Source: Phytohabitans aurantiacus (GTDB taxonomy: Bacteria; Actinomycetota; Actinomycetes; Mycobacteriales; Micromonosporaceae). Taken from it: a DNA stretch of 64,000 nucleotides. The notes beneath the pieces are model-generated. The model was given only the letters and a program-made list of their open reading frames with translations, did not search any database and was not told the origin of the DNA. The stretch lies in the NCBI RefSeq assembly GCF_027923225.1, contig NZ_BSDI01000001.1, positions 101,946 to 165,945 of the forward strand, read 5' to 3'. Positions 25,397 to 33,524 of the stretch are shown piece by piece. The position numbers and the translations under genes are program-made. How positions within the stretch are numbered: position 1 is the first letter of the stretch; every line of letters begins with the position of its first letter.

Positions 25397-25941
25397 ACCT
25401 CCGCCGAGGCGGTCAGCTTCTTCGAGCGCACGGGTTGGCCGCCGATCGTCTTGAGCAGGTACGTGTGCGTCACGCTCTCACCCGGCTCGCCGCCGCACGG
25501 GAAGGCGAGCGTGGCGGTGCCCGTGGCCTCGTACGTGTCGTACACACCGGGGCCGTCGACCGAGAGCGTCACCTGCTTGGCGCCGGTGACCTTCCACTCC
25601 AGGATCACCGGCACGCCCTCGACGGGGAACTCGCTGGTCCCCTGCGGGCAGCGCGGCTTCTGTGCGATCCGGAAGTAAACGATCTTCGGCCCGGTCGCGA
25701 CGGGCGGCGTCGTGGCCGGTCGCGTCGTGGTCGGTCGCCCGGCCGGCGTCGTCTGGGCGGGAGCCGGTGACGTGGAGGCCGGCGTGGCGGGTGCGGAGGC
25801 CGTGGGAGCCGCGCCCAGGCCACCGGTGCCGCCGGGAGCCGAGCCTTCGTCGTTCGGTGACAGGCAGCCTGCCAGCGCGCCGACCGAGCTGGTGACGACC
25901 ACGGCGCCAGCCAGGATCGTGAGTGCCGTCCGGTTCTTCAT
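25375..25941 (-). CDS. Putative lipoprotein with beta-rich C-terminal domain
   Basis: 188 residues starting at MKNRTALTILAG (25941); the longer frame has no ribosome-binding site. A lipoprotein signal ends in ALAGC. A Pro/Thr/Ala-rich linker of about 60 residues follows, then a domain of roughly 100 residues that looks Ig-like (KIVYFRIAQKPRCPQG, VILEWKVTGAKQVTLSVDGPGVYDTYEATGTATL). It contains two cysteines (PRCPQG, AFPCGGEPG) that could form a disulfide. Function is unknown. Its 3' end overlaps the ferredoxin gene on the other strand. Confidence 0.72.
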   Translation of the reverse strand: MKNRTALTILAGAVVVTSSVGALAGCLSPNDEGSAPGGTGGLGAAPTASAPATPASTSPAPAQTTPAGRPTTTRPATTPPVATGPKIVYFRIAQKPRCPQGTSEFPVEGVPVILEWKVTGAKQVTLSVDGPGVYDTYEATGTATLAFPCGGEPGESVTHTYLLKTIGGQPVRSKKLTASAEVYEVASV

Positions 25942-26000
25942 ACCCTGACGGTAGGGGTCCAGCAACGCCCCGTAATCCTGACTTCGTGCCACCCATCTTC

Positions 26001-26054
26001 GTGATCAGGGCGTCCCTGAAGTCGTTAGGGCGACTTGAGGGACGCCCTGATCAC
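26001..26054. repeat. Family A intergenic palindrome, copy 2 (in a divergent region)
   Basis: 54 bp; the 17-nt arms are identical to copy 1 and the centre differs in two bases. Unlike the other copies it lies between divergently transcribed genes (lipoprotein start 25941, AbiEi-like start 26122), where a terminator would serve neither gene's 3' end. This argues that the element is a dispersed repeat and not only a terminator. Confidence 0.85.
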
Positions 26055-26121
26055 GGAAGGTTGTCCACAGGGTTATCCACAGGGATGGTCTGCGGCCGGT
26101 AGAGGCGGCACAGTCGTCGGC

Positions 26122-27087
26122 ATGCCGAGGCGGCGCTTGCAGGTGGACATCAGCGGACTGGTAGATCTCCAGTACGGCGTCGTGCGTCGCGATCAGATCG
26201 TCGGCGCCACCCTGACCGACGGCTCGCTGAGATGGCTGCTCCGCAGTCGCCAGTGGCAGGTGGTCCTGCCATCGGTCTACGCCAGTTTCACTGGGCGGCT
26301 CACCGACGCACAGCGCGAGGTCGCTGCCCAGCTCTACTGTGGACCATCCAGCCAGCTCACCGGCCCGGCGGCGCTACGCGCGCACGGCATGCGATACGCC
26401 CCCGACGACGAACTTCTCCACATGCTCGTGCCCCACACGTGCCATGTGAGCTCGTCGGGATTCGTGTTGGTTCGGCGCACACGCCGGCTAGATGGACGGC
26501 CGGTCCAGCGCGGCGCCGTGACACTGGCATCCGTGGCGAGGGCGGTGGCCGACACCGCCCGAGCCTGCGTCGACCTTCGCTCCGTGCGCGCCATGGTTGC
26601 GGAAGCGGTCCAGAGGCGGCTCACCACTGTGGCGCTGCTACGGGAGGAACTCGACTCGGGCGCGCGGAAAGGAAGTGCCTTGATGCGCGAGGCCCTCGGT
26701 GAGGTCGCCAGCGGCGTACGGTCGGCGCCCGAGGCACAGCTGCGGCAGATCACCGAGACGAGTTCCGCCCTTCCAGCGGTGCTGTGGAATCCAGCCCTGG
26801 TCACACTGTCCGGCCTGCCGCTGCCGACCCCAGACGGCTGGATCGACGACGTGGGCATCGCCCTCGAAGTCGACTCGCGGGAGCACCACTCGATGCCTGA
26901 CGACTGGTCCAAGACGCTCCACCGGCACAACATCCTCACCAGCCATGGCGCCCTGGTACTGCATTTCACCCCGACCGCGATCTACGCCGCACCGGAAACA
27001 GTGCGGCGCACGATCGTCGAGTCGTACCTGGAGCGCGTACGGAGCGGCGGCAAGGCCGCGATCCGCCTCCGCTCCCCTTCCCCCTGA
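26122..27087 (+). CDS. AbiEi-like winged-helix protein with C-terminal nuclease-like domain
   Basis: 321 residues from ATG 26122 (MPRRRLQVDISGLV); the longer frame starts inside the family A palindrome and is rejected. Residues about 10-65 resemble the AbiEi antitoxin N-terminal domain (DLQYGVVRRDQIVG, LRWLLRSRQWQVVLPSVYASF). The C-terminal 100 residues (PTPDGWIDDVGIALEVDSREHHS, then LVLHFTPTAIY) resemble the restriction-endonuclease-like fold of DUF559-type proteins. No AbiEii toxin gene is adjacent; such stand-alone versions are common in actinobacteria. A defence or DNA-related role is possible but unproven. Confidence 0.72.
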   Translation: MPRRRLQVDISGLVDLQYGVVRRDQIVGATLTDGSLRWLLRSRQWQVVLPSVYASFTGRLTDAQREVAAQLYCGPSSQLTGPAALRAHGMRYAPDDELLHMLVPHTCHVSSSGFVLVRRTRRLDGRPVQRGAVTLASVARAVADTARACVDLRSVRAMVAEAVQRRLTTVALLREELDSGARKGSALMREALGEVASGVRSAPEAQLRQITETSSALPAVLWNPALVTLSGLPLPTPDGWIDDVGIALEVDSREHHSMPDDWSKTLHRHNILTSHGALVLHFTPTAIYAAPETVRRTIVESYLERVRSGGKAAIRLRSPSP

Positions 27088-27879
27088 TCAGGGCGTGATC
27101 GTTCCAGTGAGGTGTGGTTTTGCGGATCTTGCGTCGTGCAGGGCGAAGGTCCAGGACGGTGAGGCGGAAAACGCGACCGTGGCGGGCATCAGGATCGGGA
27201 GCTTGAATGCCACGTCCACTGTGTACGTCTCAGGCAGGCGGCCCTCCAGCGCGGCCAGGCAGCGAGCCTTGCTCCACATGCCGTGCGCGATCGGGCGGGG
27301 GAACCCGAAGAGGCGCGCCCCGATCCGTGATGTGTGTATCGGGTTGTGGTCGCCGGAGACCCGCGCGTAGTCGGTGCCGACCCGAGGAGCCACGCGCCAC
27401 CGCGCGGACGGCGCAGGCGGGTCGGTGCGCTCGCCGCTGCGGCCGCCGTCCTTGCCCTCCCGCTTCAGGTACGTCGAGACGCCGCGCCACACCTCGACGC
27501 CACCCGAGGAGGCGGTCGCCACGATGTCGAACTGCCGGCCCCGGTCGTGTGGACGTAGATTGGCAGCGCGAACCGACAGGTCGAGCGGCTCGCTCGCGTC
27601 GATCGGGCGCACCAGCTCGATGCGGTTGGCGACATGCACCAGCCCTATCACCGGGAAAGGGAAGTCCGAAGCCGTCATCAGCCGCATGGCCAGCGGAAAC
27701 GCCATGATGTGCGGGTATGTGGCCGGCAGCGCGTTGGTGAGCCGGAAGCCGCAGGCCCGGTTGTAGTCGGCAAGCCGGCTCAGGTCGGTTTTTACGTCCC
27801 GCAGTTCGTGCACGGTGTCGGGGAGGCCACGCGGACGGGAAAACGCGGGGACCAAGCCGATCGCGGCGCGCAGATACAT
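27088..27879 (-). CDS. MaoC-like (R)-3-hydroxyacyl-thioester dehydratase (HtdX-like)
   Basis: 263 residues from ATG 27879, which overlaps the stop of the FabG gene by 1 nt. It is a double hot-dog protein: N-terminal half (VHELRDVKTDLSRLADYNRACGF) and C-terminal MaoC hydratase half with the catalytic motif DYARVSGDHNPIHTS and FGFPRPIAHGMWSKA. It dehydrates 3-hydroxyacyl thioesters. With the FabG4-like and thiolase genes it reproduces the mycobacterial Rv0241c-Rv0243 arrangement. Its stop directly abuts that of the convergent AbiEi-like gene. Confidence 0.87.
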   Translation of the reverse strand: MYLRAAIGLVPAFSRPRGLPDTVHELRDVKTDLSRLADYNRACGFRLTNALPATYPHIMAFPLAMRLMTASDFPFPVIGLVHVANRIELVRPIDASEPLDLSVRAANLRPHDRGRQFDIVATASSGGVEVWRGVSTYLKREGKDGGRSGERTDPPAPSARWRVAPRVGTDYARVSGDHNPIHTSRIGARLFGFPRPIAHGMWSKARCLAALEGRLPETYTVDVAFKLPILMPATVAFSASPSWTFALHDARSAKPHLTGTITP

Positions 27880-29201
27880 CACGCCCCCAGGAGGCTTTGG
27901 CCGCAGACGCGTACGACGTTTCCGGTGACTCCGCCCGACGCCGGCGACGCGAACCACGCGATCGTCTCCGCCACGTCGACCGGCAGGCCACCCTGGGACA
28001 TGCTGTTCATCCGGCGGCCGGCCTCGCGGAGCATGACCGGCATCTTCGCGGTCATGCGGGTCTCGATGAACCCGGGCGCCACCGCGTTGATGGTGATCTC
28101 CCGGTCGATCAGTACTGGCGCCATCGACTCCACGAGCCCGATCACGCCGGCCTTGCTGGTGGCGTAGTTGGTCTGGCCGCGGTTTCCGGCGATGCCCGCG
28201 ATCGACGCGACCCCGACCAGCCGGCCGCCGTGCGGGATCAGGTCACGGGCGAGGAGTACGTCGTTGATGCGCTCCTGGCTGGAAAGGTTGACGTCGAGCA
28301 CCGAGTCCCAGCGGTCGGCGTCCATCCGGGCGATCGTCTTGTCGCGGGTGATGCCGGCGTTGTGTACCACGATGTCGAGCCGGCCGTGGCGGTCGGCGAT
28401 GTGGTCGGCGAGCCGCCCCGGAGCGTCGGCGGCGGTGAGGTCGAGCTGGTAGGCGGTACCCCTGATGTCGTTGGCCACGTCGGCGAGCGCGTCGCCGGCG
28501 GCGGGCATGTCGAGCGCGACGACCTGCGCGCCGTCGCGGGCCAGGACCCGCGCGATGGCCGCGCCGATCCCGCGCGCCGCGCCGGTGACCAGCGCGACCT
28601 TGCCGTCGAGCGGCCGGTCCCAGTCGGCCGGCATGGTGAACGCACTGGGTCCGATGCGGATGACCTGCCCGGAGACGTATGCCGAGCGCCCCGACAGCAG
28701 GAACCGGAGCGTCGACTCGGTGGCACCCTCGGCGCCGGGCGTCACGTAGACGAGCTGCGCGGTCGTGCCCCGCCCGAACTCCTTGCCAATGCTGCGGGTC
28801 AGCCCTTCGAGGGCGCGCTGTGCGGTGGCCTCGCGCGGGGACTCGCACGCCTCCGGCGGGGTGCCCAGCACGATCACCCGGCCGGAGGGCAGAAGCGCGC
28901 GGGCGTTCGGGTGGAAGAAGTCGTAGAGCGACTTCAGGTCGGTTGAGTCGGTGATGCCGGTGGCGTCGAAGATCAGCCCCGAGTACCGCTCACCCGCGTC
29001 GGAGACTCCCGCCGCCTTGAGGATCGCCCTGACAGGCTCGTGAAGTCGTCCACCAGCGGCGGCTTCGACTAGCACCGGGCCGGGTACAAGGGGGTCGCCG
29101 GGCCGATGGCGGCGCAGGCTCGGTGGTGCGGGCAGCCCCAGGCGCTTGACCAGGGCGCGGCCCGGCCCGGAGTTGGCAAAGGTCGCGTACCGATCGCTCA
29201 T
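27879..29201 (-). CDS. fabG4: High-molecular-weight 3-oxoacyl-(acyl-carrier-protein) reductase, FabG4-like
   Basis: 440 residues from ATG 29201. The N-terminal 200 residues are a degenerate Rossmann-like domain typical of FabG4. The C-terminal SDR domain has VTGAARGIGAAIA, NAGITRDK, the serine in GVASIAGIAGN and the catalytic YATSKAG. It reduces 3-oxoacyl thioesters with NADH, unlike the smaller NADPH-dependent FabG1. Its ATG lies 9 bp from a perfect operator palindrome shared with the divergent thiolase gene. Confidence 0.9.
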   Translation of the reverse strand: MSDRYATFANSGPGRALVKRLGLPAPPSLRRHRPGDPLVPGPVLVEAAAGGRLHEPVRAILKAAGVSDAGERYSGLIFDATGITDSTDLKSLYDFFHPNARALLPSGRVIVLGTPPEACESPREATAQRALEGLTRSIGKEFGRGTTAQLVYVTPGAEGATESTLRFLLSGRSAYVSGQVIRIGPSAFTMPADWDRPLDGKVALVTGAARGIGAAIARVLARDGAQVVALDMPAAGDALADVANDIRGTAYQLDLTAADAPGRLADHIADRHGRLDIVVHNAGITRDKTIARMDADRWDSVLDVNLSSQERINDVLLARDLIPHGGRLVGVASIAGIAGNRGQTNYATSKAGVIGLVESMAPVLIDREITINAVAPGFIETRMTAKMPVMLREAGRRMNSMSQGGLPVDVAETIAWFASPASGGVTGNVVRVCGQSLLGA

Positions 29202-29209
29202 AGGCGTAT

Positions 29210-29225
29210 CCTACTGGCCAGTAGG
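29210..29225. promoter_or_regulatory. Perfect 16-bp operator CCTACTGGCCAGTAGG
   Basis: This self-complementary 16-mer sits between the FabG4-like start (29201) and the thiolase start (29249). The TACTGGCCAGTA core is the type of site bound by TetR-family lipid regulators. The flanks (CCTACT, AGGTTAC) also appear around the 18912-18939 operator. It probably controls both divergent transcripts. Confidence 0.78.
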
Positions 29226-29248
29226 TTACTTCGGGAGAGGAATGCGCC

Positions 29249-30535
29249 GTGCATACCGTCCGACGAGTCGCCATCATCGGCGGCAATCGCATCCCGTTCG
29301 CGCGGTCGAACAGCCGATACGCGGCAGCGTCCAACCAGGACATGCTCACCGCCGCGCTCGATGGATTAGTGGCCCGGTACGGGCTGGCGGGCAAGCGGCT
29401 CGGCGAGGTGGCCGCCGGTGCCGTCCTCAAGCACTCGCGCGACTTCAACCTCACCCGTGAGGTCGTGCTCGGTTCGAAGCTCGACCCGCGCACGCCCGCG
29501 TACGACGTGCAGCAGGCGTGCGGCACCGGCCTGGAGACGGCGCTGCTGGTCGCCAACAAGATCGCGCTCGGCCAGATCGAGGTCGGCATCGCGGGCGGCG
29601 TCGACACCACATCCGACGCCCCGCTCCAGCTCAACGAGGACATGCGGCGCGCGCTGATCGAGATGAACGCCGCACGCAGCCTCGGTGCCCGGCTGCGGGC
29701 CGCGGCCAAACTGCGCCCGCTCCAGCCGTTCAAGCCGCAGCTCCCGCAGAACGCGGAGCCGCGTACCGGGCTGTCGATGGGTGAGCACGCCGCGATCACC
29801 GCGCGGGAGTTCGGCATCACGCGCGAGGACCAGGATGCCCTCGCGCTCGAGTCGCACCGCAGACTCGCCGCGGCGTACGACCAGGGGTTCTTCGACGATC
29901 TGGTGACGCCGTACCTCGGGCTGAAGCGTGACCAGAACCTGCGCCCCGACACCTCGCTGGAGAAGCTGGCCGCTCTCAAGCCGGTGTACGGCGTGAAGGA
30001 CGGCGACGCCACGATGACCGCCGGCAACTCGACGCCACTCACCGACGGCGCGTCGGTGGTGCTGCTCGCGTCCGAGGTCTGGGCCCGCGCGCACAATCTG
30101 CCGGTACAGGCCTGGTTGGTCGACGGCGAGACAGCGGCGGTCGACTTCGTGCATGGCGCCGACGGGCTGCTCATGGCGCCCGCGTACGCGGTGTGCCGGC
30201 TGCTCGACCGGCGCAACCTGAAGCTCCAGGACTTCGACTTCTACGAGATCCACGAGGCGTTCGCGTCGCAGGTGCTCGCCACGCTGGCGGCCTGGGAGTC
30301 GCCCGACTTCTGCAAGACCAAGCTCCGCCTCGACGCCCCGCTGGGCGCGATCGACCGGTCCAAGCTCAACGTCAACGGCTCGTCGCTCGCCGCCGGACAC
30401 CCGTTCGCGGCGACCGGTGGCCGCATCCTCGCCACGCTCGCCAAGCTGCTCGCCCAGAAGGGCACCAAGGGCCGCGGACTGATCTCCATCTGTGCCGCCG
30501 GTGGGCAGGGCGTGGTGGCGATCGTCGAACGCTGA
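29249..30535 (+). CDS. Acetyl-CoA C-acyltransferase (thiolase, FadA2/FadI-like)
   Basis: 428 residues from GTG 29249 with a GGGAGAGG ribosome-binding site. The nucleophilic Cys91 is in QQACGTGLE. The C-terminal catalytic residues are in LAAGHPFAATGG and CAAGGQG. It cleaves 3-ketoacyl-CoA, or condenses acyl units in reverse. Divergence from FabG4/MaoC mirrors Rv0243 against Rv0242c/Rv0241c in mycobacteria, suggesting a beta-oxidation or chain-remodelling module. Confidence 0.92.
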   Translation: MHTVRRVAIIGGNRIPFARSNSRYAAASNQDMLTAALDGLVARYGLAGKRLGEVAAGAVLKHSRDFNLTREVVLGSKLDPRTPAYDVQQACGTGLETALLVANKIALGQIEVGIAGGVDTTSDAPLQLNEDMRRALIEMNAARSLGARLRAAAKLRPLQPFKPQLPQNAEPRTGLSMGEHAAITAREFGITREDQDALALESHRRLAAAYDQGFFDDLVTPYLGLKRDQNLRPDTSLEKLAALKPVYGVKDGDATMTAGNSTPLTDGASVVLLASEVWARAHNLPVQAWLVDGETAAVDFVHGADGLLMAPAYAVCRLLDRRNLKLQDFDFYEIHEAFASQVLATLAAWESPDFCKTKLRLDAPLGAIDRSKLNVNGSSLAAGHPFAATGGRILATLAKLLAQKGTKGRGLISICAAGGQGVVAIVER

Positions 30536-30552
30536 CGCCGTACCGTGGTGGC

Positions 30553-31968
30553 GTGATCCCGAACGTTCTCGCCGCCCGGTACGCGTCCCCTGAGCTGGTC
30601 ACCCTCTGGTCGCCGGAAGAGAAGGTACGCCTGGAGCGCCGGCTGTGGCTGGCTGTCCTTCGTGCCCAGCGCGATCTCGGTGTCGAGGTGCCCGACGGTG
30701 TGGTCGAGGCGTACGAGGGCGTCCTCGACCAGGTCGATCTGGGGTCGATCGCGGCCCGCGAGCGGGTCACGCGGCACGACGTGAAGGCGCGGATCGAGGA
30801 GTTCAGCGCGCTCGCCGGCCACGAGCACGTGCACAAGGGCATGACCTCGCGCGACCTCACCGAAAACGTAGAGCAGCTCCAGGTGCGGCAGTCGCTGGAG
30901 CTGGTACGCGACCGGGTGGTGGCGGCACTGGCCCGGCTGGCTCGGCTCGCGGTCGAGCACTCCGACCTGGTGATGGCCGGGCGCTCGCACAACGTGCCGG
31001 CGCAGGCGACCACGCTCGGTAAGCGGTTCGCGTCCGCCGCCGACGAGCTGCTGATCGCGTACGAGCGGCTCGACGACCTGATCAACTGGTACCCGTTGCG
31101 CGGCATCAAGGGCCCGGTGGGCACCGCGGCCGACCAGCTCGACCTGCTCGGCTCGCCGGAAAAGGCCGCCGAACTCGAGCGCCGGGTCGCCGCACACCTC
31201 GGCTTCACCCGTGTACTGGACAGCGTCGGCCAGGTCTACCCGCGCTCGATCGACCTGGCCGTGGTCTCCGCGCTGGCGCAGGTCGCCGCCGCGCCGTCGT
31301 CGCTGGCCACCACGATCCGCTTGATGGTGGGGCAGGAGCTGGTCACCGAGGGGTTCAAGCCCGGCCAGGTCGGCTCGTCGGCGATGCCCCACAAGATGAA
31401 CACCCGGTCGAGTGAGCGCGTCAACGGGTTCGCCGTGATCATCCGGGGGTACCTGTCGATGATCGGCGAGCTGGCCGGCGACCAGTGGAACGAGGGCGAC
31501 GTGTCGTGCTCGGTCGTGCGCCGGGTCGCGCTGCCGGACTCGTTCTTCGCCGCCGACGGCCTGTTCCAGACGTTCCTGACGGTCCTCGACGAGTTCGGCG
31601 CGTACCCAGCGGTGATCGCCCGCGAGCTCGACCGGTACCTGCCGTTTCTCGCCACCACGAAGATCCTGGTCGCGGCGGTGCGGCGCGGTGTCGGGCGGGA
31701 AACCGCCCACGAGGCGATCAAGGAGCACGCGGTGGCCGTGGCGCTCGACATGCGCGAGAAGGGCATCGCGGAGAACGACCTTTTGGACCGGCTGGCGCAC
31801 GATCAGCGCCTCGGCCTCACTCGCGCCGAGATCGACACGCTGGTGGCCGATCGGGCCGCCTTCGTGGGTGCCGCCCAGGCGCAGGTGACCGCCGTTGCCG
31901 ACCGGGTCGCACAGGTCGTCGCCGCACACCCCGCAGCCGCCACCTATACCCCCGGCCCCATCCTCTGA
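30553..31968 (+). CDS. purB: Adenylosuccinate lyase
   Basis: 471 residues from GTG 30553 (VIPNVLAARYAS), 17 bp after the thiolase stop; the longer open frame overlaps the thiolase and is rejected. It carries the fumarase/aspartase superfamily signature SSAMPHKMNTRSSERVNG, plus GMTSRDLTEN and AGRSHNVPAQATTLG. It cleaves SAICAR and adenylosuccinate, acting twice in purine synthesis. It begins the purine-rich section of the window. Confidence 0.95.
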   Translation: MIPNVLAARYASPELVTLWSPEEKVRLERRLWLAVLRAQRDLGVEVPDGVVEAYEGVLDQVDLGSIAARERVTRHDVKARIEEFSALAGHEHVHKGMTSRDLTENVEQLQVRQSLELVRDRVVAALARLARLAVEHSDLVMAGRSHNVPAQATTLGKRFASAADELLIAYERLDDLINWYPLRGIKGPVGTAADQLDLLGSPEKAAELERRVAAHLGFTRVLDSVGQVYPRSIDLAVVSALAQVAAAPSSLATTIRLMVGQELVTEGFKPGQVGSSAMPHKMNTRSSERVNGFAVIIRGYLSMIGELAGDQWNEGDVSCSVVRRVALPDSFFAADGLFQTFLTVLDEFGAYPAVIARELDRYLPFLATTKILVAAVRRGVGRETAHEAIKEHAVAVALDMREKGIAENDLLDRLAHDQRLGLTRAEIDTLVADRAAFVGAAQAQVTAVADRVAQVVAAHPAAATYTPGPIL

Positions 31969-32026
31969 CGAGTCGCTGCGGATTCCCGACAGATCGCACG
32001 CCGATTCGAACCGCTAGCGTGCGCTT

Positions 32027-32491
32027 ATGACCGCCCCTCCACCCGGTTACGACCCGTATCAGCAGAACTATCCGCTCGTGCCGTACCAGCAGCAGCCCAT
32101 GTCCGCGCCGCCCGTGCCGTACTCGCCCGGTCCCGCCGGCTACCCGCCTCAGTACGGAGTGGCGCCTTATGGGACGGCGCCCTACGGACTGGACCCGCTG
32201 ACGGGTTACCCGCTGTCGGACAAGAGCAAGGTGATCGCCGGCCTGCTCCAGATGCTGCCCGGGTTCTTCATCGGCCTCGGCGGCGTCGGGCGACTGTACG
32301 CCGGCAACACGGGGCTGGGTATCACGCAGATCTGCCTCACCGTGGTCGGCTGGATCTCGTTCTGGTGCGGCTTCCTCCTGATCTTTCCCTTCATGATCTA
32401 CCTCGGCCTGTGGGTGTGGTTCGTGGTCGACGGCATCGTGATGCTCGCCGGCCGGCCGGTGGACGGCCAGGGACGCCCACTCCGTACGTGA
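32027..32491 (+). CDS. TM2-domain membrane protein
   Basis: 154 residues from ATG 32027. The N-terminal 60 residues are Pro/Tyr/Gln-rich (YDPYQQNYPLVPYQQQPM) and probably disordered. The TM2 domain follows: SKVIAGLLQMLPGFFIGLGGVGRLYAGNTGLGITQI, then a second helix (FWCGFLLIFPFMIYLGLWVWFVVDGI). The function of TM2 proteins in actinobacteria is not established. It ends 7 bp before a family A palindrome. Confidence 0.85.
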   Translation: MTAPPPGYDPYQQNYPLVPYQQQPMSAPPVPYSPGPAGYPPQYGVAPYGTAPYGLDPLTGYPLSDKSKVIAGLLQMLPGFFIGLGGVGRLYAGNTGLGITQICLTVVGWISFWCGFLLIFPFMIYLGLWVWFVVDGIVMLAGRPVDGQGRPLRT

Positions 32492-32498
32492 CACGCGC

Positions 32499-32552
32499 AT
32501 GATCAGGGCGTCCCTCAAGTCGTCTCAGCAACTTGACGGACGCCCTGATCAC
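32499..32552. repeat. Family A intergenic palindrome, copy 3
   Basis: 54 bp with the TGATCAGGGCGTCCCTCAAGT arm extended inward to about 21 bp; one mismatch in the right arm (ACTTGACGG where symmetry requires ACTTGAGGG). It lies between the convergent TM2 and protease genes, 8 and 10 bp from their stops. Confidence 0.85.
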
Positions 32553-32561
32553 GGAGAAGGG

Positions 32562-33242
32562 TTAGACGCCTGCGGTTGACTGGATCCAGGCGCGGTTGAA
32601 CGCGACGCTGCCGTAGTTCTGGATGTTCACGCCGTTAGCGGTCGACGCCACGCCAACCTGGGCGCCGTTGTAGAACTCAGGCCCACCCGAGTCGCCACGC
32701 CACGCGTTCCCGTTGATCGCGGTGCTGCGGATCGCACGACCGCCGTACGCGTCCGTCACGTTCGTGCTGGTCACCCGCACCGACGCGGTCTTGAGCTGGG
32801 CAGACGCCCCGCAGCCGCTGTAGCAGGTCATGCCCCAGCCGTAGATCGAGTTGGTCGAGCCAACGGGCGGGTCGCTGCTCGCCAGCGTCACGTAACTGGT
32901 GCTGACGCTGCTGCTGAGCCGCATGAGCGCCAGGTCGGAGCGCGTAAAGGTGGCGCTGACAGTCCGGGTGACACCGCCCGACGCGCGCAGGACGCTGCCG
33001 ACGCGCACCGACATGGTGCCGCTGATGCAGTGCCGCGCGGTCAGTACCCAGGTCGGGGCGATGATCGTGCCGGAGCACGTGAACGAGCCGTTGCTGAAGA
33101 CCGCGGCCGCCCACGGTGCGGAGGAGACGGTGCTGCCGCCGATGATGTACGGCTCCACGTCTGCGGCGACCGCGGCGCTGGGCGCGGCCACGGCCGCGGC
33201 GGCCGCGGTGGCGAGCGCCGTCACGGCTAGGCGCATGCGCAT
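32562..33242 (-). CDS. Secreted trypsin-like serine protease (S1 family)
   Basis: 226 residues from ATG 33242, chosen because a near-ideal AAGGAGG site lies just upstream. Signal peptide is MRMRLAVTALATAAAAAVAAPSAAVA. The mature chain begins near IIGGST. The catalytic triad is His in LTARHC, Asp in RSDLALMRL and Ser in GDSGGP. Cysteines pair as expected for S1 proteases. The specificity pocket cannot be fixed confidently by eye. Its leader faces the riboswitch of the divergent Mn-exporter gene. Confidence 0.92.
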   Translation of the reverse strand: MRMRLAVTALATAAAAAVAAPSAAVAADVEPYIIGGSTVSSAPWAAAVFSNGSFTCSGTIIAPTWVLTARHCISGTMSVRVGSVLRASGGVTRTVSATFTRSDLALMRLSSSVSTSYVTLASSDPPVGSTNSIYGWGMTCYSGCGASAQLKTASVRVTSTNVTDAYGGRAIRSTAINGNAWRGDSGGPEFYNGAQVGVASTANGVNIQNYGSVAFNRAWIQSTAGV

Positions 33243-33357
33243 GGTTGGACCTCCTTTTTGAGGGGTTTGGGACACGCTAGGACGCATCGATACCCGTCGA
33301 CAAGGATCCGATCCAGGTCATACGACGGCGTGATGGCCGTAATGACCAGGTAGGCTC

Positions 33358-33465
33358 GGCTGAGCGAAGGGGAGTAGCCCCCAATCGCGCGGTCGACACA
33401 CTGGCGCTCCGGCGCCCGGCCGCGTGGCCGTGTTCACCACGGTGGGCGAGACCTTCGGCCCAGGC
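33358..33465 (+). ncRNA. yybP-ykoY manganese riboswitch aptamer
   Basis: The leader of the Gdt1-type exporter contains the two conserved internal-loop strands of this class: GAAGGGGAGTAGC (from 33366) and GGGCGAGACCTTCGG (from 33444). CGAAGG near 33365 pairs with CCTTCG near 33452 as the closing stem, with a GC-rich variable arm between. Downstream, CCCGGC (33496-33501) and GCCGGG (33505-33510) form a hairpin right before the AAAGGA ribosome-binding site, a plausible expression platform. Known members sense Mn2+ and control Mn efflux genes, which fits the gene below. The rest of the 282-bp gap holds only the two leaders. Confidence 0.8.
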
Positions 33466-33524
33466 CATACGTGCCGGGTCGAGGGCGCCCGTGCTCCCGG
33501 CCCTGCCGGGAAAGGAAACCGACC

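Noticed and set aside
26035..26121. Upstream extension of the AbiEi-like gene
   Set aside because: It starts inside a family A palindrome and encodes sequence without homology; the ATG at 26122 fits the domain start.
27082..27100. Possible seventh family A element (TGATCAGGGCG then TGATC)
   Set aside because: Only one arm is present; at most a decayed remnant between the abutting convergent stops at 27087/27088.
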